DNA of 16,242 nucleotides from Bacteroidales bacterium UBA3824 (lineage in GTDB: Bacteria > Bacteroidota > Bacteroidia > Bacteroidales > UBA3824), in assembly GCA_002393195.1 (NCBI GenBank), contig DGIK01000154.1:1-16242 (forward strand), given 5' to 3'. Below, one piece after another: positions 7,826 through 14,125 of the stretch. How positions within the stretch are numbered: the first letter of the stretch is position 1; each line of letters begins with the position of its first letter. Below the pieces are notes generated by a model that was not told where the DNA came from, made no database searches, and saw only the letters and a list, made by a program, of their open reading frames with translations. The position numbers were made by a program, and so were the translations under genes.

Positions 7826-7833
7826 CAAAGATA
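7826..7833 (-). promoter_or_regulatory. -7 promoter box of the candidate RNA
   Basis: TATCTTTG on the minus strand is a perfect match to the Bacteroidetes -7 element TAnnTTTG. About 20 bases upstream there is no exact TTTG, only a T-rich stretch (ATTTC), so the -33 element is weak. Its position accounts for the 5' end of the structured RNA and possibly for read-through into zorA. Confidence 0.5.
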
Positions 7834-7871
7834 GGAAAAGTTGTTGAAATGGGGAAATATTTTTGAAGATA

Positions 7872-7919
7872 TTTTTATAAAAAACAAACCCATCGGTTTA
7901 AAGAATCAAAAATCGATGG
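7872..7919 (-). terminator. Possible terminator after the Rpn tail fragment
   Basis: On the minus strand CCATCG (7919-7914) and CGATGG (7895-7890) can pair across an 18-base loop and are followed by GTTTGTTTTTTAT. The loop is long and the stem short, so this is a modest candidate. It sits directly downstream of the stop of the Rpn fragment at 7933. Confidence 0.35.
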
Positions 7920-7932
7920 AATTTCATATCTT

Positions 7933-8097
7933 TTATTTAGTTAGCCCTTTTATTACCGTTTTCACATCGGAGATTGGAATGTTAAGTTGGTTGGCGATTT
8001 GCTCGGACGTTGCGCCCAAGGATGCAGAAAATTTAATCATTGTCGACAACTGATTCTGTTGCTCCGCTATCTGATTCTGTTGCTCAACGAATATGTT
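7933..8097 (-). pseudogene. C-terminal fragment of an Rpn-family nuclease/transposase
   Basis: About 54 codons encode the tail EQQNQIAEQQNQLS, then IKFSASLGATSEQIANQLN and a final TVIKGLTK. They match the end of the Rpn-like gene at 13447-14112 (about nine differences over 111 bases, 7931-8041 versus 13445-13555), plus heptads like those of the gene at 14126-15169. The nuclease domain is entirely missing. The frame stays open upstream to 8208, but those extra codons are antisense to a recognisable AraC fragment, so they are not native. The tail looks like a coiled coil plus a small helix-turn-helix-like motif. This is most simply a decayed copy left by recombination. Confidence 0.7.
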
Positions 8098-8262
8098 GTG
8101 CAAGACATCAACTATTATCTCAAAAACACCACCAAAAGCATCAAGGAAATTGCGGACACTTTGGGTTTCGACAATCTTTCCTTTTTTGGAAAATATGTCA
8201 AGCAACATTTCGGCAGTTCGCCAAGGGGCGTTAGGGACAGTATTACAAATACCGCCCTGTAA
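8092..8262 (+). pseudogene. 3' remnant of an AraC-family transcriptional regulator
   Basis: The plus strand encodes 56 residues ending at TAA 8260-8262. They contain the C-terminal AraC helix-turn-helix: KSIKEIADTLGFDNLSFFGK and YVKQHFGSSPRGVR closely follow the family pattern (IxEIAxxxGFxxxSxFxxxFKxxxGxSPxxYR). The N-terminal sensor domain and first half of the DNA-binding domain are absent. Upstream of about 8092 the sequence switches abruptly to antisense Rpn repeat DNA shared with 14292-14323. The frame has no credible start codon, so this is a broken gene. Its end overlaps the uvrA-like 3' end by 20 bases on the opposite strand. Confidence 0.75.
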
Positions 8263-10741
8263 TGCTCTCCTTGCACTGTTTGATTTGTTCGGGAGTGCCG
8301 CTTGCTACGATTGTGCCGCCTTGTATGCCGCCGCCGGGTCCCATATCTACGATGTAGTCGGCTGAGCGGATTACATCGAGGTCGTGCTCGATGACAATTA
8401 CCGTAGCCCCGTTGTCGATGAGGTGATAAAAAACTTTCAGAAGTGTCTGTACGTCAAGCGGATGAAGTCCAATTGTGGGTTCGTCAAAAACAAAAATGCT
8501 GTCACTTTGGGTGCGTCCCATTTCGCTTGCAAGTTTCAGGCGTTGAGCCTCGCCGCCCGAAAGTCCGGGAGTCTGTTCTCCCAATGTCAAGTAGCCGAGC
8601 CCGATGTCGTGGAGTGTCTTGATGCGCGGTGTAACTGTCGGCAAATCAGCACATTCTTCTAACGCCTCGTCAACGCTCATATCCATAAGTGCGGGCAGCG
8701 ACGAGCCTTCGGTGGTTTTGCCGCCGACTTTTTTTGTGCGCCGGATTCTGAACGCCTCTTTGCCGTAACGCGAGCCATGGCAGTCGGGACACGGAATGTC
8801 AACGTCTGGCAAAAACTGGACGTCGAGGCTTATCGAGCCTGTGCCGTCGCAAGTAGGACAGCGCAGATTGCCAGTGTTGTACGAAAAATCGCCCGCCTTC
8901 CAGCCGCCCGCCTTTGCCGCCGCCGATTTGGCATAAATTTTACGCAGTTCGTCGTGAATGTTGGCGTAAGTGGCTACAGTAGAGCGTATATTGATGCCAA
9001 TCGGCGTTGCGTCGATGAGTTTGACGTGCGCAATGCCGTCGGCGTTGATTTCCAAAACGTGGGCGGGGAGTTTTTTGCCGTTGAGCCGAGCCTCCAACGC
9101 CGGAATCAGACTTTCGAGAATCATTGTGGTTTTGCCGCTGCCCGATACGCCCGTTACCACCGTGAGCCGTCCTTTGGGGATTTTTACTTCTAATGGCTTA
9201 ACGGTATGGATTTCAGATGTTTTCATCGAAATAACGCCCTCGGCAAATAGGTCGTTGTCGGTGATTGGGCTTGCGGATTGAGCAATGGAGGTTTGGTTGG
9301 TCAGGAATTTTCCTATGCGACTTTGATTGTTGTTAACAATCTCTTTTACAGTGCCTTGGGCGATGATGTTGCCGCCCTTTGCGCCCGCCTCGGGACCGAG
9401 TTCGATTATGTAGTCGGAGTGGGAGAGTACCTGCGTGTCGTGGTCCACGAGCACAACGCTGTTGCCGTCTGCCACGAGGTCGTCCATTACGCCGATAAGT
9501 CCCTCAAGATTAGACGGATGCAGACCAATTGACGGTTCGTCCAACACGTAGAGAACACCCGTTGTGCGGTTGCGGACGGCGCGGGCAAGTTGCATACGCT
9601 GCCTCTCGCCGGTGGAAAGTGTGGACGACGCGCGGTCTATCGAAATATACGAAAGTCCAAGGTCAACAAGCCTTTTGGCGGTGTCGTTGAACGATTCGCA
9701 AATCCGCAGCGCCATGTCGCGCATCTCTTCGGGCAAAGAATCCGGCACGCGGTTTACCCATTCGATGAGTTCCGAAAGCGTCATCGTGCAAACCTCGTCG
9801 AGCGAAAGACCCATGATTTTTGGCGCGCGAGCCTCGTCAGAAAGCCTTGTGCCGTGGCAGCACGGGCAAGTACCCTCGTGGAGAAATTTCTCGACACGTT
9901 TCATGCCTTTTTCGTCCTTCACCTTCGAGAGGGCGTTTTCCACGGTATAGACAGCGTTAAAAAATGTAAAGTCCATTTCACCTGCCACATTTGTGGTTTT
10001 TGCCTTGTAAAAAATGCGTTTTTTCTCGGCGGGACCGTGAAAAACAATATCTTTCTCCTTGTCGGTGAGGTCTTTGAACGGGATGTTGGTTCTTACGCCC
10101 ATCGCCCTGCAAACGTCGGTCATCAGGCTCCACATCAGGCTGTTCCACGGGGCAACTGCGCCTTGGTCGATGGTGAGGTTTTCGTCGGGAACGAGTGTGC
10201 TTTCGTCAACGGTGCGCACCACGCCAGTGCCGTCGCATTTTTTGCACGCTCCGCCCGAATTGAACGCCAAATCCTCCGCCCCGGGCCCGTAAAAATGCGC
10301 CCCACATTCGGAACAGACGATTTCTTGTTCGGCGGCAACAGCGAGCGACGGCGGCGCATAGTGTCCGTTTGGACAGCGGTGGCTTGCCAATCGCGAAAAC
10401 ATGAGCCTCAGGCTGTTGAGCAACTCGGTTGACGTGCCAAAAGTGCTGCGGATGCCCGGCACTCCGGGGCGTTGGTGAAGCGCAAGACTTGCCGGCACAT
10501 ACCTCACGTCATCCACTTGAGCGCGGCTCGCCTCGGTCATACGGCGGCGGGTGTAGGTGGATAGCGATTCGAGGTAGCGGCGGCTGCCTTCTGAATAAAG
10601 CACACCGAGGGCGAGCGACGATTTGCCGCTGCCCGACACTCCCGCAATGCCAACTATCTGATGCAGAGGAATGTCAACGTCTATATTCTTGAGATTGTGG
10701 GCTTTAGCACCACGGATTTCTATATGAGTGGGTTGTTGCAT
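8243..10741 (-). CDS. Short UvrA-like excinuclease ATPase (class II/UvrA2-type)
   Basis: This 832-residue protein carries two ABC ATPase modules arranged as in UvrA. Walker A motifs GVSGSGKS (34-41) and GVSGSGKT (531-538), signatures LSTGE (375-379, variant) and LSGGE (727-731), and Walker B VLDEPSIGLHP and VFDEPTIGLHP are all present. Zinc pairs occur at C143/C146, C166/C169, C292/C295, C628/C631 (CPTCDGTG) and C651/C654. It is about 100 residues shorter than housekeeping UvrA (about 940), and its N-terminal region (STYTRRRMTEASRAQVDDV) resembles the UvrA2/DrrC-like class, which often lacks the UvrB-binding insertion. Such proteins are linked to tolerance of DNA-binding drugs or to auxiliary repair. 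I chose ATG 10741 because GAKAHNLKN homology begins just after it and a promoter-like site overlaps the alternative ATG at 10780. Exact role unknown. Confidence 0.88.
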   Translation of the reverse strand: MQQPTHIEIRGAKAHNLKNIDVDIPLHQIVGIAGVSGSGKSSLALGVLYSEGSRRYLESLSTYTRRRMTEASRAQVDDVRYVPASLALHQRPGVPGIRSTFGTSTELLNSLRLMFSRLASHRCPNGHYAPPSLAVAAEQEIVCSECGAHFYGPGAEDLAFNSGGACKKCDGTGVVRTVDESTLVPDENLTIDQGAVAPWNSLMWSLMTDVCRAMGVRTNIPFKDLTDKEKDIVFHGPAEKKRIFYKAKTTNVAGEMDFTFFNAVYTVENALSKVKDEKGMKRVEKFLHEGTCPCCHGTRLSDEARAPKIMGLSLDEVCTMTLSELIEWVNRVPDSLPEEMRDMALRICESFNDTAKRLVDLGLSYISIDRASSTLSTGERQRMQLARAVRNRTTGVLYVLDEPSIGLHPSNLEGLIGVMDDLVADGNSVVLVDHDTQVLSHSDYIIELGPEAGAKGGNIIAQGTVKEIVNNNQSRIGKFLTNQTSIAQSASPITDNDLFAEGVISMKTSEIHTVKPLEVKIPKGRLTVVTGVSGSGKTTMILESLIPALEARLNGKKLPAHVLEINADGIAHVKLIDATPIGINIRSTVATYANIHDELRKIYAKSAAAKAGGWKAGDFSYNTGNLRCPTCDGTGSISLDVQFLPDVDIPCPDCHGSRYGKEAFRIRRTKKVGGKTTEGSSLPALMDMSVDEALEECADLPTVTPRIKTLHDIGLGYLTLGEQTPGLSGGEAQRLKLASEMGRTQSDSIFVFDEPTIGLHPLDVQTLLKVFYHLIDNGATVIVIEHDLDVIRSADYIVDMGPGGGIQGGTIVASGTPEQIKQCKESITGRYL

Positions 10742-10750
10742 GGCTAATTT

Positions 10751-10781
10751 GTAAAATATGATGAACGTAGATGAGTACAAA
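10751..10781 (-). promoter_or_regulatory. Possible promoter for the uvrA-like gene
   Basis: On the minus strand TTTG (10781-10778) is 19 bases upstream of TATTTTAC (10758-10751), an imperfect -7 box. If used, transcription would start almost at ATG 10741, giving a very short leader. The alternative is read-through from the ATPase-PIN pair, whose stop is only 51 bases upstream of the start codon. Confidence 0.3.
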
Positions 10782-10792
10782 CAATGTAGTTG

Positions 10793-11308
10793 TTAATTCT
10801 TCCTTCTTCGAGGCACAAACTTCCTTTCGCTTTGCGGTTCATACGATTTCAAGCCCTCGTCGCCTGTAAAAATCTCTGTTGCAAAACCAGATTGGAAATA
10901 GTATTCTGCAACATCTACAATGGATGCGTCGCCAATTGATTGTCCTGAAATAACGGTTTCTCGCCACTTTTCTGCAAGGCTTTTGAGTTTTTCGGGTTTC
11001 CAAAGATTGCTCTGTGCCGAAAAAGCCGCCCAAGGACTTTTTTCGTCGGCTGCATCAATCAAAATTTGAGCAAAACTATTTCCCAAAACCTTTTTATCAC
11101 CTTTTTTGACGTGGGCAATGTGGTTGCCGGTTTCGATAATTGAGGCTATTGGAAGCACAAAAGTTGTCCCGGATTTCTTTTCTGCCTCGATCTTAGAATT
11201 TACCATTTCAAATGTAATTGGATGCTCTTTTGTGCCGCAGGTCTCTTTGCCGGGGACTTTGAGCCAAACACAAAGGATGCTCGTATCTATAATCAGAACC
11301 TTCTTCAT
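10793..11308 (-). CDS. PIN-like domain protein coupled to AAA ATPase
   Basis: This 171-residue protein has the layout of a PIN-fold metal-dependent RNase: a first β-strand with an acidic residue (KKVLIIDTSILCVWL, D8), a central acidic site (ASIIETGNH, E59), QSIGDASIVDVAEYY (D127, D132) and a late EIFTGDEGLKSYE (D150). These acidic residues would bind catalytic Mg/Mn. The basic end (RKFVPRRRKN) could contact nucleic acid. The start codon overlaps the stop of the upstream ATPase gene by four bases (ATGA), so the two are translationally coupled and likely work together. PIN proteins commonly act as ribonuclease toxins, so the ATPase may sense or restrain it. It does not have the size or partner of a classical VapC-VapB pair. 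The PIN assignment is by motif reading and moderately sure. Confidence 0.7.
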   Translation of the reverse strand: MKKVLIIDTSILCVWLKVPGKETCGTKEHPITFEMVNSKIEAEKKSGTTFVLPIASIIETGNHIAHVKKGDKKVLGNSFAQILIDAADEKSPWAAFSAQSNLWKPEKLKSLAEKWRETVISGQSIGDASIVDVAEYYFQSGFATEIFTGDEGLKSYEPQSERKFVPRRRKN

Positions 11309-12270
11309 AGTTTGTCCTCCGTCATTATGCCGCCAATGGTGGACGATGCCATCAGTTTGGCGAGATTGTCCTTTTCTTCCAAAAGTTCGATAACGCTGTT
11401 GCCCTCGCTGTCGCGCTTCACATAACTAATGAAAGGTATCATATCATTGCCTAACTCATTAATCAACACAGGATTATGAGTGGTGCAAAGAATATCCACG
11501 CTGCGTTTTTGCGACAATTCTTTCATCACTTTTACCAACTCTTTGGCGCGTGAGGGGTGCAGACCGTTGTCGATTTCCTCAATCACCAAAAGACTGTGCG
11601 GTTTGGCGGTGAGAAGCGCAAGCACAATAGCCGCAAATCGCAGTGTTCCATCGCTCATTCCACGGGCATCAATCGGCTTGTCGGGATTCCATTCCTCATA
11701 ACAGTAAAGCATTGCATCACTGTTGTTTAGCCCAACGGTAACAGACTGAATTTTACGGATGTCCTTTTCGGGCAGGGGACTTACATATTTTGTGAGTTCG
11801 GCTTCGAGTTTTTCCTTTTCGTCTTTTGGCAACGATGCAATAACGCCCGCGATGTTGCTGCCATCGGGTTTCAATTCGCTCGAAACCGGCGAGTAGCCAC
11901 GCATTTTTTCTGGAACGGGGTTGAAGATTGTAATATTTTGTAAATCTTTGACAATCTGACCTTTATACCAAGTCTTTTCGTTTGGGAAATTTATTTTTGT
12001 GACAGATTCCTTGTCATTATCAGTAACGGTAACTTCCAACTGACATTTTTTTTCACCACGTTTAATAATGAAATCAAATCCACCTCTGATACTGCCAGCT
12101 GCATCATTGATACTCCAATTGGGGGTAGAAATTTTTTTCAGAAAATCCAACGCATCAAGCACGTTAGACTTTCCACTTGCATTAATCCCTATGAGGATGG
12201 TCAAAGGGTCTATATATAAGGTCGAGTCCTTGAAACTCTTCCAATTTTTTAAGCGAAGTTTGGTAATCAT
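11305..12270 (-). CDS. AAA_21/AAA_15-type ABC ATPase (SMC/OLD-like), partner of PIN protein
   Basis: This 321-residue cytosolic ATPase begins ITKLRLKNWKSFKD, the typical N-terminal strand of the OLD/RecF-like group. Walker A is GINASGKSN (28-36), the ABC signature is GMSDGTLRFAA (204-214), Walker B with catalytic Glu is LLVIEEIDNGLHPSR (227-241), and the switch histidine is in CTTHNPVL (H265). It lacks the C-terminal TOPRIM nuclease of OLD proteins. The nuclease role appears to be supplied by the adjacent PIN gene, which it overlaps by four bases. Comparable ATPase-plus-nuclease pairs are common in phage defence (for example Septu, PARIS, AbiL), but those use HNH, TOPRIM or RloB-like partners. 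I preferred ATG 12270 to an upstream TTG at 12282 because the conserved strand begins at this Met. Confidence 0.85.
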   Translation of the reverse strand: MITKLRLKNWKSFKDSTLYIDPLTILIGINASGKSNVLDALDFLKKISTPNWSINDAAGSIRGGFDFIIKRGEKKCQLEVTVTDNDKESVTKINFPNEKTWYKGQIVKDLQNITIFNPVPEKMRGYSPVSSELKPDGSNIAGVIASLPKDEKEKLEAELTKYVSPLPEKDIRKIQSVTVGLNNSDAMLYCYEEWNPDKPIDARGMSDGTLRFAAIVLALLTAKPHSLLVIEEIDNGLHPSRAKELVKVMKELSQKRSVDILCTTHNPVLINELGNDMIPFISYVKRDSEGNSVIELLEEKDNLAKLMASSTIGGIMTEDKL

Positions 12271-12314
12271 AGTTAATAGCAATTAAATTATCGCACCGCA
12301 AATTTGCAAAAAAA

Positions 12315-12346
12315 ATTGCGAAAGTACAAATAAAAATGTATCTTTG
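12315..12346 (+). promoter_or_regulatory. Bacteroidetes-type promoter for the HAD gene
   Basis: ATTG (12315-12318) is followed after 20 bases by TATCTTTG (12339-12346), a perfect -7 match. The start codon at 12372 lies about 20 bases beyond the predicted transcription start. The site sits in the 101-base gap between the divergent ATPase and HAD genes, where an overlapping minus-strand signal is only weakly visible. Confidence 0.55.
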
Positions 12347-12371
12347 CCATCAAATAACTAACGGCATCATT

Positions 12372-13160
12372 ATGAAAGCATTGTTTCTCGATATAGACGG
12401 TGTGATACAGTCTCCGAGCGATCAAAACAGGTTCAAACACGTTGAGGAGTTCGTTGACCTGAGCAAGCGCCTCACCAAGGAACTCAACAACGGGTTCGAC
12501 TATTACAAGTTTGGCGGTGATTACTACGATGGTAACTTTCGCAGCGCACCTGCAACTCAATACGACATTGCGGCAGTCTATTACGATTGGCGGCCAGTCG
12601 TGGTGGAGCGTCTGCGCCATATACTTGACACTACGGGAGCAAAAATCGTCCTTTCGTCAGATTGGCGCGAAAAAGGTCTCCACAATATGCGTGGACTCCT
12701 TGACATCCACGGACTTGGCAAATACCTGTATCCTTACGCACCGTTCTGTGTTCCATACGGAAAATTTTTTGAGGATGCTTACAACCTAAAACAGAGATGT
12801 GAAATGCAAAGTGATACAATGAAAATCCATCAAATGATTGACAAAAAGATGCACGAACTATATCCTGGCGACCCAAACAAATGGTTTGATGGCTATGACC
12901 CGCGCACTGGCGAAATCAGGGAGTTTCTTGATCGACACACAGAAATTGATGCATACGTGGCTCTCGATGACCGCAATCTTTCGCGCGGTCTTGAAGGTCA
13001 TTTTGTGTCAGTCTATCCCTTCATCGAGGACGAACAAGTGTCGCAAGCCATCGAAATTCTCAGCCACCAAGACGGGCCGTATCCTCTGCCCGACGTCCTA
13101 AAAACAGACGAATTGGAGGAGTGGAGAAAAAAATGGGTTTATGAGAGCAAATTGTATTGA
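12372..13160 (+). CDS. HAD-superfamily protein ('Swiss Army Knife' RNA-repair HAD type)
   Basis: This 262-residue protein starts MKALFLDIDGVIQSP, the HAD motif I with nucleophile D7 and acid/base D9. Motif II is KIVLSSDWRE (S95/S96), and the motif IV acidic pair is AYVALDDRNL (D199, D200). The pattern of LSSDWR, a following LLDIHGLG and late LDD closely resembles the small HAD domain described in 'Swiss Army Knife' RNA-repair proteins, here stand-alone. The expected activity is phosphohydrolase or end-phosphatase; the substrate is unknown. An insertion of about 50 residues (about 130-180) precedes the final motif. It is transcribed divergently from the ATPase-PIN pair and followed after 38 bases by a small unknown gene. 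ATG 12372 was selected because it directly precedes motif I. Confidence 0.8.
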   Translation: MKALFLDIDGVIQSPSDQNRFKHVEEFVDLSKRLTKELNNGFDYYKFGGDYYDGNFRSAPATQYDIAAVYYDWRPVVVERLRHILDTTGAKIVLSSDWREKGLHNMRGLLDIHGLGKYLYPYAPFCVPYGKFFEDAYNLKQRCEMQSDTMKIHQMIDKKMHELYPGDPNKWFDGYDPRTGEIREFLDRHTEIDAYVALDDRNLSRGLEGHFVSVYPFIEDEQVSQAIEILSHQDGPYPLPDVLKTDELEEWRKKWVYESKLY

Positions 13161-13198
13161 TTGGAATTGTGGGTGTAATCAGTTTTAAAAGACATAAA

Positions 13199-13417
13199 AT
13201 GATAACAATACAAGATTTATATGACATTGTTGGCAAAAAAATATCTAATGAAATGAGCAAGACAATCATTAGAAACAATATGCCGTCACATATTGCAGAA
13301 CAGATGTGCAACGCAGTTGATGCTAACGAAAAAGCCGAACATTTTCAGCGTTTTATACGTGAATGGATAGAATATCAACAAAAACAGCAAATATTTTCAT
13401 CTACCCCAATGTCATAA
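13199..13417 (+). CDS. Uncharacterised 72-residue protein downstream of HAD gene
   Basis: A small acidic/basic mixed, mainly helical protein (MITIQDLYDIVGKKISNEMS at the N-terminus, then a segment EHFQRFIREWIEYQQKQQ near the C-terminus). It has no signal peptide, transmembrane segment or Cys/His zinc pattern. The HAD gene ends 38 bases upstream on the same strand with no terminator between, so the two are probably co-transcribed. The frame is open back to a TTG at 13157, but the ATG at 13199 is preferred. No family is recognised. It could be a small regulatory or helper protein for its neighbour. It is likely a real gene because of its strand, spacing and amino-acid composition. Confidence 0.55.
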   Translation: MITIQDLYDIVGKKISNEMSKTIIRNNMPSHIAEQMCNAVDANEKAEHFQRFIREWIEYQQKQQIFSSTPMS

Positions 13418-13446
13418 AGAAACTCAGTGGCAATCAAGTATTTTTT

Positions 13447-14112
13447 TTATTTAGTTCGCCCTTTTATTACAGTTTCCACTTCGGAGATTGGGATGTTGAG
13501 TTTGGTGGCGATTTGCTCGGGCGTTGCGCCCAAGGATGCAGAAAATTTAATCATTTCTGCTAACTGTTTTTGTCGGGCTACCAACAAATCGTCAATATGC
13601 TCGGGAAGCATTTCTTCACGAAGTTTTTCATCACAAGAAATACGTTGAAGTGCGTTGATAATTGTTTTGTATTCCGGAGAATCGTCGTACTGTTCGTCTA
13701 TTTCAACTTTGAGTTCCCAACTTTTGCTGAAACCACCGCAAAAAATGGAAATAACCTTATCTAAGTGTGTTTGGGAATTATTTTTTTCTTTACCTTCTAC
13801 CAATCCTCTGTAATGCCCTTTTTCTCCTATAAACTCCATCATAAAACTAATTTTGAAGTCAGGTTTCACCTCACGATACAATTCCAACACTATTTTATCC
13901 AACTTGTTGGGTCCTTCGAGGAATACAGCATCAAATTTCGAGTAATACACGAAACTATTTGACTTGGAAATATAATGATCGTCGCAACCATCAATTTTTT
14001 TTACGCATAACTTGCTATGAAACAAGGTGTCTATCAATGTCTTAGAGACTTCGTTATCATCTATAAGACGTTTATAGACAGCACTATACATCGGGTTATA
14101 GATTGTAATCAT
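13447..14112 (-). CDS. Divergent Rpn-family (PD-(D/E)XK) protein, probably catalytically impaired
   Basis: This 221-residue protein begins MITIYNPMYSAVYKRLIDD, aligning with the N-terminus of the next gene upstream (MVKVYNPIYDTVFKYLMEDD), and ends with the same tail type (QLAEMIKFSASLGATPEQIA, then TVIKGRTK). In the nuclease core the first acidic residue is kept (KFDAVF, D61) but the second motif reads ELYR (E77) where the intact relative has ELQK. The stretch after it, containing the conserved FRKYLGRQY and the central strand, is missing or unrecognisable. Rpn proteins are DNA nucleases that promote RecA-independent recombination. This copy may be inactive, act as a regulator, or be decaying. 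It lies 13 bases downstream of the other Rpn gene in the same direction. Confidence 0.7.
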   Translation of the reverse strand: MITIYNPMYSAVYKRLIDDNEVSKTLIDTLFHSKLCVKKIDGCDDHYISKSNSFVYYSKFDAVFLEGPNKLDKIVLELYREVKPDFKISFMMEFIGEKGHYRGLVEGKEKNNSQTHLDKVISIFCGGFSKSWELKVEIDEQYDDSPEYKTIINALQRISCDEKLREEMLPEHIDDLLVARQKQLAEMIKFSASLGATPEQIATKLNIPISEVETVIKGRTK

Positions 14113-14125
14113 AATGACATCATTA

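Noticed and set aside
8098..8208. N-terminal part of the minus-strand frame preceding the Rpn tail as a real 91-residue protein
   Set aside because: These codons are antisense to a clear AraC helix-turn-helix and have no Rpn similarity.
9590..10432. 280-codon open frame on the plus strand within the uvrA-like gene
   Set aside because: It is antisense to the conserved UvrA ATPase domain, with arginine/histidine/alanine-rich composition typical of a shadow frame.
10793..11308. Classical VapC toxin of a type II toxin-antitoxin pair
   Set aside because: There is no small DNA-binding antitoxin gene beside it, the protein is longer than usual VapC, and it is coupled to a large ATPase instead.
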